This document shows, one piece after another, positions 36,548-48,705 of a stretch of 64,000 nt of DNA. The DNA is taken from positions 2,588,467 to 2,652,466 of the forward strand of contig CM035305.1 of NCBI GenBank assembly GCA_002900995.3. Reading direction: 5' to 3'. Source of the stretch: Ganoderma boninense. Lineage: Eukaryota > Basidiomycota > Agaricomycetes > Polyporales > Polyporaceae. The stretch's first letter is position 1; each line of letters starts with the position of its first letter. The position numbers and the translations under genes are program-made. The notes below the pieces were generated by a model. It worked only from the letters and a program-made list of their open reading frames with translations. It was not told the DNA's origin and did no database searches.

Positions 36548-37319
36548 GTTCGAACGGATATATTACACGTCACTTCAGCAGCAGAGGTATATGACACAGA
36601 ATCGGGCGGTTGGGGATGTGGTTGTGGGAGGTAACAAGAAGCAGCGGACTGTTCTGCTGTGGTGCGCGAGCTCGGAGTGTGGGCGAGGTCTGTGTGTACG
36701 TCATGCTCCTCTTTGGGAGTAGGCGAGGCCGTGGGAACATCGGGCGCACCTGTCGCATTCCGGGCGGAGTCCAGAAGCCGCGTCCGCTGCTTACAGAACC
36801 CCTCCCGGATTTGTTCCGGATTCGGTTATGTCATCAAGAATATGAATATGTGCGAGACGATCTGCTCACGGACATTTTGCCTACCGCGGGCCGCATCCGC
36901 ATCTCAGTATTGTTATCTCTTCCCTCCAGTCCCCTTCAGGCTGCGCGGCGTCGCACGGCGCTCCGTCCTCGTTGGTCCTCCACTTCAGTCTGGTCATGGC
37001 AGCCCAGTCGTGGGCGAGCTCCGTCCAGCTGCCAGCCTCGTGACGGCCTGATACACCGAGGCTGTGGAATGGCTGGCACGGTAACGCGCAGGACATGCTG
37101 TGGTGTGTTCTTGCAACCGAGAGCATGCCCCTCGGCCTACCGATCACACCTCCAGGCATTCCCTCCTCCGGTATTCCCCGCGAAGGCTACACCGACGAAT
37201 ACATACATTTACCCTTCTGCATCTTCCAGACCCTCCCCACCCCCACCCCCTCATCCCATTTAACGTCTCCCCTCACCCCACCTCTCCACACTGCCTCTCC
37301 CCACTTTCCCCGCTCCATC
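36548..37319. promoter_or_regulatory. Divergent intergenic region, VPS13 / small orphan gene
   Basis: These 772 nt separate two divergent starts and must hold both promoters. The last 150 nt before ATG 37320 are C/T-rich, as in many fungal leaders. Open frames crossing it (for example 36610-37263) look like chance frames. Confidence 0.4.
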
Positions 37320-38082
37320 ATGATGTCTGTTATGGCCCCCGCTGTTCACATCCCCATGCACCTTGACACCGTCTGCCCATCCCCAGACGTCGAATTCAAC
37401 GAGGTCCGTCCACTGTCCTTGTCATCTTGCGTGAGGAACGTTGGCCGATACTTCTCCCATAGCTGGGCAATCTGGATGATGCGGTGGAACCCTTCGCTCA
37501 GTATGTATCAGCTTCTATACGCCCATAGCCGTTCGTGTCTGACATCGTGGCAACACCAGGCTGATCAGGAAAACCGGACACTCCGTACGGTTGCACTGCA
37601 CGATCCCCACCGGCTGCCATTCATCCTCCACCTGTGCGTTCTCCTTGTCCACCAGGTCACACGACACAGTCATGCTCATCGTGAGTGCGTAGGTGCCGAC
37701 CTTCACGACCTCCATGACTTGCGCACACGCTCCTTGATGTTCGTGCACAACCTCGTGGAGTCGCTCCGTTCGTCCGGCGTAAGTCCCCTCTACCTTCCCA
37801 TGCTACGACTCGAAGCTAAAGCGCAAAATTCCACCCTAGATTCCTGCTTCTTACCGGCTCCAGCCGGCGAACTGTGCGATGTGCCTCGTCTGTGCACTCC
37901 CTTCTGGCTTGGATGCTTCCAAAGTCAGGGCAGCAGCCTTGGCCGCCGTGCAAAACGCCAAGCTCGATCTAAAGTAAGAGCCCCTACTTAAGTCCGGATA
38001 CATTAGACCGCTCATGGTCTTACACAGGGAGAAGGCGCTGCTAGCCGACCTTCATGACGGCTATGCTCTTGTCATTACGTGA
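37320..38082 (+). CDS. Small orphan gene, unknown function
   Basis: Not recognised. A coherent spliced frame exists: MMSVMAPAVHIPMHLDTVC... (from 37320), intron from 37413 to about 37470, then LGNLDDAVEPFAQ, a second intron starting GTATGT (about 37500-37558), ADQENRTLR, a third intron with an uncertain acceptor (about 37583-37692), ADLHDLHDLRTRSLMFVHNL, an intron GTAAGT...CCTAG (about 37780-37840), IPASYRLQPANCAMCLVCAL, and a last intron GTAAGA...ACACAG, ending ALLADLHDGYALVIT and TGA at 38080-38082. The product would be roughly 150-160 residues, acidic-helical in the middle, with a CAMCLVC cysteine cluster. Four or five clean GT-AG introns make a real gene likely; the function is unknown. 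Confidence 0.55.
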
Positions 38083-39009
38083 CTCCACTATCCTTCTTCT
38101 GCCGTCTCATCTCTCATGCATCGCCAACTTGTATCTATTACTACGGTTTTCTCTGGATTTTGGGCCGGAAGCTCTAATGCGGACTCGTTATCAAGCTCAA
38201 TAAGAATCTTTACAGCCGACCTTGTGCGTCCTCCTGAAACCTTTGCACTAGGTGGTGCTCGCTTTATGCGCCAAGTGCATCGCCGTGACCTGTGACCATG
38301 TTTTCACCGCCCTGTCTCCGGGCCAGTAGCTTTGGGTTCGATGGTGGCTGCGAATGTCGTGAATTTTGGCGGCTTGAAGGTAGAAGGCCAGGAGTGTTTC
38401 ATGTCTAGCAATGGCGTTTGCTGTGAGATGTTAGAGGTTAATTATGTGAGTAAACCTTGACTTGCGACTGGCTGGCGTTCATCCTTCAAATCGACTGTCT
38501 CCGCTGCGCAATTGAATGAGTACTTATATCAGTATTTCGAGTGTTAATACTGCCTAGCTTTCCGAACTTGCATGCGGGAACCTCGAAGTCCCAGTGCTCG
38601 TGCGAGTTGCGTCCACTGTAAATGTGAGTTTCCAACTTCTGAGCTTGGATCACGTACTTGCTGTGACGAGATGTGGTCCACATAAGGCACGCAGCGGCAC
38701 GTTGTGGTCACCCACGAGGCGGCGCGGAAGCAAGGATTGTCTTGTGATTTCCAGACCGTTCTCAAGTGTTTTCACAGTCACCTACACGCTCTCACCGTCG
38801 AACGGTTCGTTGTGGGGTGTCAAAAAGGGCGTCCTGGATGCGCCTGAGGGGCGTCGCCGGGGCCGAGCACGGGAAAACGGAGGGGGCCACGTACGGGCGA
38901 TCGGGAGAACAGATGCCGGGTGATGCCGGACGCGCTCGCACGCGCTTGTTTGCCTAAAAAGTCGGGCCGAGAGTGTTGGCACCTCCTCCCCTCGTCGACC
39001 ACGTCCTCC
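38083..39009. other. Intergenic region upstream of the ELO elongase
   Basis: About 930 nt. The 3' part contains the elongase promoter. I see no gene, RNA or repeat in it. Confidence 0.45.
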
Positions 39010-40317
39010 ATGGCTCCTCTCGCGGATTTCTTGCTCGCTACCCTCCCGCTCAAGTCCCTCGGTGTTCCATACGAGTGGACTCACTATGTGCCCGGAAAGA
39101 CGCCATTGTCGACGCCGCGCGAGGTGTTCCCGACCCTCGCTGCGTACCTCGTCATCATCTTCGGTATTCAGGCTTGGAGGAAAAACAGGCCACCACTCAA
39201 GCTCCAGTTCCTCTTCCGTATCCATAACGCCTTCCTGACCTCTGGGAGCTTTCTACTTGTCGCGCTTATGATGGAGGAGGTTCTGCCCTTGGTGTACAAG
39301 AACGGGGTGTTCTGGGGCCTTTGCAACGTCAAGATGTGGTCAGAAGTGAGCGGTGCACCATTTCTCCCGCGTTTGACGCGTATTTATACGAAACACAGAG
39401 ACTCGAATTCTACTACATGATCAACTACTACTTCAAGTATATCGAACTCATAGACACCGTCTTCCTCGCCTCCAAGAAGAAGCCCCTCAGTATGTGACAT
39501 GGCCAGACAGTGACAGGAGTTATACACTAACCGCTCGGTTGGGGCCGGTTCTATCCGCGTAGCGTTTCTGCACGTCTTCCATCACTCCGCGACTGCGTTA
39601 CTATGCTATGTCCAACTTAACGGCAAGACTAGTGTTGTGAGTGTTGTGTTCTGGTCACTGCGGGGCTGCAACTGCTGATGTTCGGTTTGCAGCAATGGGT
39701 GCCTATTGCCATCAACCTCACGGTCCATGTGATCATGTGTAAGCGTCAATTTCAACATTTTTCTACGGAAGCTCGTGGGGACATGCGCTCATTAAAATGA
39801 TCTCCAACTAGATTACTACTACTTTGCTACGGCTGGCGGTGCTAGGATCTGGGTACGTATATACATCTCTCTCAGCCACCTGTTGCAGACTTCTAATATG
39901 CTTCGCAGTGGAAGAAGTACCTCACGACCTTCCAGATTGTACAGTTCGTCATTGACCTGTTTGTTGTGTACTTCGCAAGTGAGTCCGAGGTCTTTCCCTC
40001 CCTGAGAGCAGCGTTGAATGAGTTTTCGTACCAGCCTATTCCTACTATGCCGCCAACTACTTCCCTACTCTGCCGACTTTTGGGTCTTGTGCTGGGACAG
40101 AGTCTGCTGCAGTCTTCGGATGTGCCTTGCTCTCGAGCTACCTTATCCTCTTCATCCAGTTCTATATGCAGACTTACAAGAAGCCTGCCGGCAAGAAGCC
40201 CATGGTCAACGGAAAGGCGAAGTGGTATTGCGAACGGGTTAGTGTTGTCATACCATCACCAAGGCGCGTGCATTGAACTGAACATGTTTGGTGTTTCGTA
40301 GTCACAAAACCGAGTAA
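39010..40317 (+). CDS. ELO-family very-long-chain fatty acid elongase
   Basis: ER membrane 3-ketoacyl-CoA synthase that condenses malonyl-CoA with an acyl-CoA, the first step of very-long-chain fatty acid synthesis for sphingolipids. ATG 39010. Readable exons: [18 protein letters not shown] through VKMWSE (to 39345), [20 protein letters not shown] (from 39399), [21 protein letters not shown] with the HxxHH active-site box (about 39570), [51 protein letters not shown], and [18 protein letters not shown] onward. The family motifs KxxExxDT-like YIELIDT, HVFHH and TxxQxxQ-like TTFQIVQ are all present. C-terminus: a splice from about 40222 to 40300 gives a short end HKTE with TAA 40315-40317, lysine-bearing as expected for ER retention; a different donor would add about 40 residues. 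Specificity (Elo1/2/3 type) is not decided. Confidence 0.92.
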
Positions 40318-41469
40318 TTGCCTCCTCTATTAACTTATTGGTCGCAACCTCCCCATCCCCCTTTCGACGTTGCGGGCATGTTGATACCCTAAAGCCACAA
40401 CGTCACTCACTGTACTGGCCCTGATTACAACCCTCCCTGCCCCTCCATCCTCTCGACTTACAGTAGATCATGCATATTTGTATTCCAGTGGGCCATGCGG
40501 CGACGAATCACACGGAGCGTCGTGACGAGGAATGATGTTCATGTTGTGCGCTTGCTGCTAGTCGTGTTGCCAGTTCAAATTTTCAAACACCACGTCCGTG
40601 CGTTTCGGGCGTCCTCGTCCTACTATGGACACCACGTCCGTGAGTGGCGTGTCAGGCGTCGTCGTCCTACAAGGGTAGCTCGAGAGAAAAGCCGAAGTTC
40701 GACTGAGGAGAGGAACACTGTATCGCATTTTCGAAATTCGCTGAGTTACAAATTTGGCAGGTGCTGCCTTCAAATATGTGCGATCCCTATAGCAGTTGCT
40801 CGAGTATATGGTCATGGTCAGCAGAAAAAGCACACTTGATCAGTTGGTGATGCTACTACTCATGTATTAGGGACCCAGGTCAGGCGTGCGACCTATGCGG
40901 GCGCCTTGCCTTAAGTTATGACCTCCGGGCGCCATGTATCTGTCAGCGCCTTTAGATGGATGGCTCGGGACTCGGGGCGTGGGCTGACCGAACCAGACCG
41001 AACCGAAGAGGCCGGCGTCCTCGCAGCGCCGAGCGCCAAGCCTGAGCGGGCACCAGGGAGCGCGCCACCGAGGGCATCGAGGCGACTTGTGTGCGCACGA
41101 CGAGCATTGTACGATTGCCATGTTTTGAGGCCAATCGGTCTCACCAGTCTTCCCTTCCTTCCCTTCCCTTTCGCCTTCCATCATCCAATTTGCCCATCTT
41201 TATCACGAGCTGTGCCTATATCCATCATTCCGCTGGCTGGCCCTGAGGCCTGATCTTATACCTGCCTGAGCCATCTGGAACGTATCCCCTTTCCTGCCTT
41301 GCTCAAGACCCCCCTTGTTGCGCCCTTCTACGCCCTCAGGACCGCTGGCCGACGTGCTGAAGTGACAAGGGTGCGCCGCTCCGTAGTACGCGCGAGGTTC
41401 GGTCCTTAGCTCTGTCGCGTCTACCGCCATTCCTTCATCTCCAACTTTCCGACATTCGCGCGACGGAGG
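40318..41469. other. Intergenic region upstream of the RasGAP gene
   Basis: About 1.15 kb without a supportable gene. It contains a two-copy imperfect direct repeat (40587-40670) and, from about 41150, a pyrimidine-rich leader before ATG 41470. Confidence 0.45.
40587..40670. repeat. Imperfect two-copy direct repeat
   Basis: The 14-mer ACACCACGTCCGTG occurs at 40587-40600 and again at 40629-40642, a spacing of 42 nt. Both copies are followed by a similar GGCGTC-TCGTCCTAC block, at 40608-40623 and 40654-40670. The two units therefore look like one duplicated segment with small changes. It lies downstream of the ELO stop and upstream of the RasGAP gene. Confidence 0.7.
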
Positions 41470-44400
41470 ATGGACAAGGAGTTCTACGTCTCCGTGGACC
41501 TGTATGTTTCGGCAAAGGCAGCCTCAGCCTTGAGAAAGGTACTGCCCCTGGATCTCGCTTGTGACTTGATTGCTCAGTCTCCTGTTTAGCCGCCCACTAA
41601 GAAGGGCTCCGAGAAACGCGACAGCGCACGCGTCGTTCCAGCGAACGGAGACACCTCCCAGAAGAAAGTGAAAGGTACTTTGAGTCTGAACAAGTATGTT
41701 AGCTGATGAGCGCGCTGATTTGTTGTGTTGCTCCAGAGAAATCAAGCTGGCTCAGTCTTGCTCGCAGTCCGGGTGGTGCAGGGCAATGGAGGCCTGCCAG
41801 GTGTAAACTAGTTGAGGAAGAGGAAGGGTGCTTGCTGAATATTTATGTGGACGTGAGTCTTCCCCGCCTACTCTCTGGGTCCGTATATGCGCCAACATGC
41901 CACAGGACACCATTTTATACCGATCTATCTACATGTATTTGTTGAACCACACGGACATCCGGCTGGCCCACCGCTCCTTGTTTGACAGGGGGAATTGCAT
42001 TGCCATCTTCACTGTCGCGTAAGTGAACGCAAGCTTGTAACCCTCCCGCCTCGGCTTATCCATACCTGTACATAGCGGCCAAGTTCGCGGGGCCGCCCCC
42101 ACGACGGAGCCGCTTTACATCCAGTTCGAAGACGAGGACATGGCCCATACGTGGCTTGCACTCCTTCGATCGTACGCAATGCCAGAGGTCTACGGCCGCT
42201 GGCTGTCACCAGAAGACGGTGGTCTCTACAGGATGTGGCGCCAGGTGGACCTCAGCTGCCTCCAGGGTCGTAACCTCGGCGTGACGCGCCCCCTGTCAGA
42301 CGACCCCTCAGGCGCGGAGCAGGAGGTGAAGACTGAAACGGACGCAATTGACATGGACGTCTTCTGCGAGATTTTCGTCAACGGGACCATTTGCGGACGC
42401 ACGACGGTGAAGAAGGGTATCGGCTCGCCGGACTGGCATGAGCGGTTCCAGCTCGCCGACCTACCGCCGTTTGAGAACCTGGAGATCGTCGTTTGGAGGG
42501 AGAAAAGGTTGACCCGTCCTGCATCATCGGCAGCGTCGTGATCGTATTGGTGAATTTCCGAAGGGGAGACTCCGTGGAAGGGTGGTTCCCCGTTTTGAAC
42601 GGCGGGCAGGCATCAAGCACTCAAGCGGGAGAGATGCGGCTGAAGATTCGAGTGGACGAGTTAGTCCGAACCCCACGTCCTGTCATCGAGATTGGACTTG
42701 GCTAACGATGTTTCCAGGGAGATCATCTTGCCCTATCACGCGTACCATCGGATGCTGCGGGTATGTCGCCTGTCATATCGTGGTTTAAAGTTGTGTTCGC
42801 TGATGTGAGCGCATTTGTCGGGCCTCTTAGACGCTACATTCGCGCAATCACCTAGATTGGATGCGTGAACTGGAAGCGCGGCTCAAGATGAAGAACGTCA
42901 ACCGAGATATTATGTCTATTGCCATCGCCAAGAATGTTCTGTTGGACAACATCATGGAATTAGCGGACCGAGAAGTGGATGGCACTTTGACTTGTAAGTG
43001 CAAGGGCATGCTCCCTGTACGTGGGCTGACTTGACTATATGCGTCGTCTTTCAGCCCATAACACATTATTGTAAGTCGTCGACAGGACACGTCCTATGAT
43101 TCGAATCGCTGAAACGTAATCCCAGCCGAGGCAATACGGTCTTCACGAAGACCGTCGAACTATATATGTCATGGTACGGTATGGCATTCCTCGAGGCGAG
43201 CGTGGGCCCATCTATTAGGCGTCTTTGTGCGGAAAAGGTTGCCATCGAAGTCGATCCTGTGCGCATAGGGAAAGAGCGGAAGAGCCATCGAGAAGAATGT
43301 GGAGCTCCTTGTTGCCTGGTGCCAAGAGTTTTGGGAACGAATATACGATGCCAGGCGACAGTGCCCTCCGTAAGCAATCCGTTCTGAAGGTGAATGCCAC
43401 TGAACATGGCTTGTTTCAGAGAACTCCGGAAGCTGTTCGAGCACATCCGTCGTTTGGTGGAGCGCAGTTATCGGGTTAGGGATGACAGCAATCGGGAGCT
43501 CCCGTGGCAGAGTGTCTCGGCCTTCTGCTTTTTGCGCTTTATAGTCCCTGCTATCCTGCACCCGCACCTGTTCGGGCTCTTACCAGGCATGCATTTCCAT
43601 TTGTACCGCTGGATCCACCTCTGATCAACTATCCATTACAAGGTCTTCCTGACGTTGCTGTTCAGCGGAGTCTCACGCTGGTTGCGAAAGTGATCCAGAG
43701 CCTTGCCAACCTCAATCCAGTAAGTAGAGGCAGTTTCGAGGAGGAACTACTTTCTCACACCGTTTTCCAGACTGTGCAAAAGGAGGAGTTCATGCGTGGT
43801 GTAAAGGAGTTCCTCACCAACAGTCTACAAGCCATGATAGACTACATCATCATCGTTTCCACACCAGAGAGTAAGGGACCCTCTACTCCCCTTTCCACAG
43901 ACAAACATGAGCGACTACGAGTCATCCATGCCTTACGACAACGAATTGCTACCGCTCCTGTCCTCCACCGCGAAGCAATACCCCTCCTTCCCCACTTGCT
44001 AGATGTACCCCGACATCTGGCAGTGATCACCTCCGTTGTCGTTCGGTTTTCCAGGACACAGAACTTCCATCTGGCACAGCAGATAAATTCTGAAGACAAA
44101 TGTTTCTCGGAGTTTTGTGGTCGCTGTCTTGAAGTGGAGGAGCAAGCCCTGGCGCGCGTCAGCAAACTTGCCGCCAAGCCTCGGCGACTACACTCCGAAC
44201 CAGCTATCAACGTGCCAGTCTCTCCTGCACCAACAAGCCCCTTGCCCATCAGTCCCATTCCTATATCGCCGTCTTCTACCTGGAAACTGCCCACGCGTGA
44301 ACGCAAGTTGTCGGCGTCCTTCATGTCGCCGATAAAGCGATCGCGAGGACGGAAGTCGAGCCGTCCTTCTACCGCTCCATCCAGCTCGGATCGGGGATCT

Positions 44401-44709
44401 GAACACAGCTCCCGACAGTCCTTTAGCTCGGGTTCATTCGCAGAATCTCGTTCGGCCACTTATCCCCATCCTCCGATGCCCCTGCCGTCGTCTTTGCCGC
44501 TGCTGCCCGTGCCATCACCCGCATTCGACGATCGTCCCCAGAAACAACCGACTCTCGGTCACCATCCACGTTCAACTTCTACGGATTCCCCGCTGGCGAG
44601 GAAACCTATATCGGGGCCATTGCTGTCGCCCATGTCAGATAATTCGGCCGACGACGATGCCGGGAAGAGGCGCAGAAATATCTTCCGGTCTATCTTGACT
44701 CGAAGATAG
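41470..44709 (+). CDS. BUD2: PH-C2-RasGAP protein, BUD2/CLA2 type
   Basis: GTPase-activating protein for a Ras/Rap-like GTPase, likely the Rsr1/Bud1 class that sets polarity and hyphal growth. ATG 41470. Domains: a PH-like region (KSSWLSLARSP, GQWRPARCKLVEEE, TILYRSIYMYLLNHTDIRL, 41740-42170), a C2 domain (VFCEIFVNGTICGRTTVKKG, 42360-42640), and the RasGAP domain (43040-43870). The catalytic arginine finger lies in LFRGNT, created by splicing over the intron that starts at 43073, and the conserved FLRFIVPAI is at about 43530. The tail is Pro/Ser-rich with SPIPISPSS and KRSRGRKS, ending TAG at 44707-44709. In C2 the frame must change by one base at the A-run 42503-42506 to join IVVWREK to VDPSCIIGSVVIVLV. 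RasGAP identity is firm; the BUD2 assignment rests on the PH-C2-GAP order. Confidence 0.88.
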
Positions 44710-44884
44710 TCTGTCGCTGCTCCCTCAGCTTTCAACTGTTCTTGTTTAAAGTGTTCTCGGTGTGTTTCTTATTTTATTATGCATTAGGCGTTCATATCTT
44801 GTACACCGTATACCATCCAGTAGATAAGTCCATGCTACATACAAAGCGAGAGCATCACGGAAACGACGACATAGTGCGGCGTGG

Positions 44885-47800
44885 TCAGCTAGTGCGCTTC
44901 TCTGCAGCTCCAGACGCATCGGCCATAAGCGGCTTCTGTACGAGCTTCTGAGCCTCAGAGGCGACGTCCTCTGATGTACTGCGGATCGTTATGCGGGAGA
45001 GCTGGTAACAAAAACGGGGGTAAGGGGCTGGATCAAGCGAAACACAGCACGAGGAACGAACCTTGGCTTCTCTGTTTGGCTCTAGGCGTAGGAGGCACCC
45101 GACCTTCCCATCCACAGCTGTATGCAAGATGGCCGCACCGACGACGTTACTCGGGTTAGGATCGACGCCCTCCAAGACCTGGAACCCGTGTCCGGACACG
45201 ATTTGCCGCTGTTTCGTCAGGTCGATGTGACCCGTGGCGTCCAGCGTAATTGGGAAGATGCTCTGAGACTCGCGGGGTGCACCCCCGATGAGCTTCCAGC
45301 GCTCGAAGAAGTCGGTTGAACCGAGCTTCACACCCTCAAGAAACTTGGTCACCACGATTGGGAGTCGGACGGCGATGGTCTGGTGTGCGCCGGCAAGGAA
45401 AGAGACGACAAGAATGGGTGGTGTCTTGAAGATCTTCTTGCACTCCACCTGCACGACCTGCTGGATCTGGGTGCGTGGTGCGAGCGTGCTCGGGGCGATC
45501 TTCACGAACGATGCTGTGAGGGACTGCGACTCATCGTTGTGCAGCGTGGTCGTAAAAGAGGTGAGGGGCGCAGACATCTTGTTTCCCACGTACACTGCGA
45601 CCTGGCCGAGGGGCCCGTGATATCGCGATTTGACACCGATCTGGATTTGTACATCCTCGTAGAGGACGCCTTCCGCGCTGTACAGCAACTTGTCGAACCA
45701 GCGCTCAACATTAGGTCCAGCAGTGAGGTGTGGGATACCCTTCGCAGACAATGAAGTCGTAGGTTCGGTTGCTGTGGGAGAACTGGAAAGATCGAGACCG
45801 AGAAGAGAGTTTGCGATGTCTGTTGAAATGTCGCCCGTAGCCGCAGTCGATGAGGACCCATTCGTATCCACCTTTGTGGGCTTGCGGAGAAGTTTTGACG
45901 CTGATCGGTCTAGGTTCGACTCCTTGCCACCGATTGTCCATGTCCGTTGGTCAGAGGTGTCGCCATGCTTCTTGTTGAGACGGCTGAGGAGTGTGCTTTC
46001 GCGTGGAGGGAAGGGTGGGATCTCCTCGCAAACATTCTGTAGCAGCTCATCCTCTTCTGGTCGCTGTGAAAGGGCAAAGAATTCGCAAGCTCGCTGTTGC
46101 AAGTCAACGTCAAGAACATAGCGATAGCGCTCGAAAACGTTGACGAGCTGGGATTTAATCTCGGGGAAGACGTTGACCCATTTGATGTAAGTGCACAGAA
46201 GGAGAGCGCGGGTCGGCGCCATGCAGAACTGCGATTTGGAGTGCAGAGCCTGGAACTGCTCAATGGGGCTGTAGCCGGGCTCGTTGGCGATGAGGTGTCC
46301 GTATTCGCCGAGGATATAGCCTGGAGAATGTCTTAGAGGATGTTAAGAGATTGACTTGACGCCTGTACTCACCGCCGACTTTCACCAGACTTTCGTGGGA
46401 TGACGGCGACTTCAAGTACTCGAAGACAACCTTCGCAGCATAAGCCTGTAGGTCCTCCGTGTTTGTGACAATCTGCACCACACGGTACCAGACTTCCTCG
46501 CCAACGTGATCGCCTGCTGCACTGAGCAGCTCCAGAATGGTGTCGACATACCACTTGTACGTATTGGCGTAACGTTCCGTTAGGATCGCAATTTTGAGCA
46601 CCATCTCCTCCCGCAACCCGTAGTCGGCGATCTTCAAATATCGCAAAAGTTCGCCCACAATAAGTTCTGAGTTGTCTGTGTCGCACATGCTGTATAGCAA
46701 GTCCAACGCACGTCGTCGGACAGAGATATCCTTGTCGCGAAGTGACAGGATGATCGTGCCTTGATGCTTCTTGATGGCCTCCAAGTTGTCAGTGCGAGCA
46801 GCTAGATGGGCCATCGTATCCAATCCAAGGTATCGGACGTTGGTTTCCTTGGAGGAGATGAACCTAGCTAGCAGGACTGCAGCGGTGTTGACCAGCGGAG
46901 AGTTCGTGTCGATGTGGATAGCAAGACTGATAGCCTCGAAGAGAACGGCATGCTGAGCGTTGTTGTGCTGAACATTCCTTGACGGTTCGTTGCAGTTGTT
47001 CATAACAGTTTGCAGGACCTCCTGAAGCATTGTCTGTAGTGTAGGATCCTCTAGCGTTATAGTGAGATGAGGACGCTCACACGCGCGATACAGGAAGGCA
47101 ATCGTACCTGGTGGAGGGTAGTACTGCAGAAGTCGAAGTAGCTTGACTTGTAGCCAAGGTATTGGGACCTTGTAGTACCCATATGTCGCTGAATATTCGT
47201 GCTCTACGATGAGCTGAATAAGGACTATCAGTACGCGGAACAACCTGACCATGAGCGATACATACGCGGTTCAGCCTGTCAACGGCTTTCTGGTAGCACA
47301 CAGCGAATGCGTCCAAATGATCTTGAGCGAGTGCCATGACCAAACTTGTGACACTCAAGACTACGCCCTGTCTACGCGTAAGTCGGGACACACTCCTTAC
47401 GTTAAACAAGCTCACAAGGTCAGGATCGTCCATAATTGACACTATACGCAACGCCCATTCCTTCGCAGGAATGACGTCAGGGTGTTTCCGATACAGCCGG
47501 AGCAAAGTGAGGGCTGCCTTCTTCCTCACAAAGTTCTCTGACGTCCTGATACACCGTTCAACGAGTGACCTAATCAGGCACATGGTAGACTTACGGGGAA
47601 ATCAATAGACGATGCACGTCCTCGGCAAGTGCTTCCGCCATTTCTTGTCCGCCGACATTGGCGATGGCATGAAGTGCTAAACAATTGTGGATTTCATTGT
47701 TGTCGTTGAGGTCTTTCCGAATCGAGTTCACAACCAGCCGAAGGAAGTCGGAATTCTCGTGCATTAGAAGTGTGACGGCAAGGTAGCCCTACGAAGCCGC

Positions 47801-48269
47801 TCAGTATAGAGAGCTGCGGGCCGCCACACAGAGGGTACTCACAATCTGCTTCTCACTATACTTCGAGCTTGATATGAGGTTGACGGCCTCCATATGACCG
47901 ATATCGACCTTGTATCCGAGGATGTAGGTGAAGATGACTTTGGCGACATATCTATACGGCAGTAATGGCGCGAGTGCGTAAGCAGATCATAGATGAACCT
48001 CCGATGTAATGGTCTCACTTCTTCTTCTGGTACCCATCGAGGTTACCATCTGGGAGTCGTTAGTCCACGCGCAACACCACGATACAGAGAGCGTACCTTT
48101 GAACCGCTTGCGGATATTTGCCATCTCCTTATTTATCCTCTTCTCCTCCAACTCCCTGACGCGTGCACCGCGTATATCCGCGATGAACTGGATGCATCGC
48201 GTGAAGGCGGACTGTGCTGTGGTTAAGAATGAAACGTACCTGCGTCAGGCCTCGCATATTAGTAGCCAT
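44885..48269 (-). CDS. APL3: AP-2 clathrin adaptor, alpha subunit
   Basis: Large subunit of the AP-2 complex, which links plasma-membrane cargo and PI(4,5)P2 to endocytic coats. ATG is the complement of 48267-48269. Exons give [90 protein letters not shown] and [18 protein letters not shown], the hallmark alpha-adaptin trunk. It continues through HEAT-like repeats ([18 protein letters not shown], 47580) to the hinge (about 45990-45700) and the C-terminal ear ([29 protein letters not shown]), ending TGA at 44885-44887. Beta-gamma alternatives are excluded by the FIADIR and LDGY signature. It lies tail-to-tail with the RasGAP gene, 175 nt apart. Confidence 0.95.
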
Positions 48270-48705
48270 GGTGGTATATTAGGCGTGGGGGGTAACCAGG
48301 TGTCGTGAGTTGTCTTAGCAGCGAGTTTGTGCAGCAAATGAAAGCAGCGGTTTAACAGATAGCCAGATTCGTTAGAGTAGAAGGGATCAGTAGAGCAAGG
48401 AGCTCACGCGCAGGCGCAAGACTGTTGGGAGCAGGAGTGAGGCAGGCAGGGTGGGTGGCAGCAGACTGAGACTGCAGTCGACGCGCACCCAAGCCACTTC
48501 CCCATACATCCCTGTCACGTGCCCTCCCTGCGTAGCTTAGCGCCCGCGGTCCAAGCTAAACAACAGCGCGACGCATACCATCCTCCGGTTATGAATGAGT
48601 AATGAAAGGTTCCCATTATTCCACTAATTGTGCGAATCGACAACTGCTATATATTGCTACGATGACGAAACAACATTCCTCTAGCTCGATTCCAACAGGA
48701 ATCGT
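48270..48705. other. Intergenic, AP-2 alpha promoter and helicase 3' end
   Basis: These 436 nt hold the AP-2 alpha promoter (minus strand) and the 3' UTR of the helicase gene that lies upstream on the same strand. No gene or strong element seen. Confidence 0.45.

Noticed and set aside
36610..37263. 217-residue plus-strand frame
   Set aside because: Ends in a Pro/Thr-rich chance stretch within the VPS13/orphan intergenic region; no family or intron support.
38330..38345. GGTTCGATGG resembling a tRNA B box
   Set aside because: No matching A box, acceptor stem or anticodon arm could be found around it.
47472..47479. Fifth TGACGTCA site
   Set aside because: It lies inside an AP-2 alpha coding exon, so it is not counted as a promoter element.
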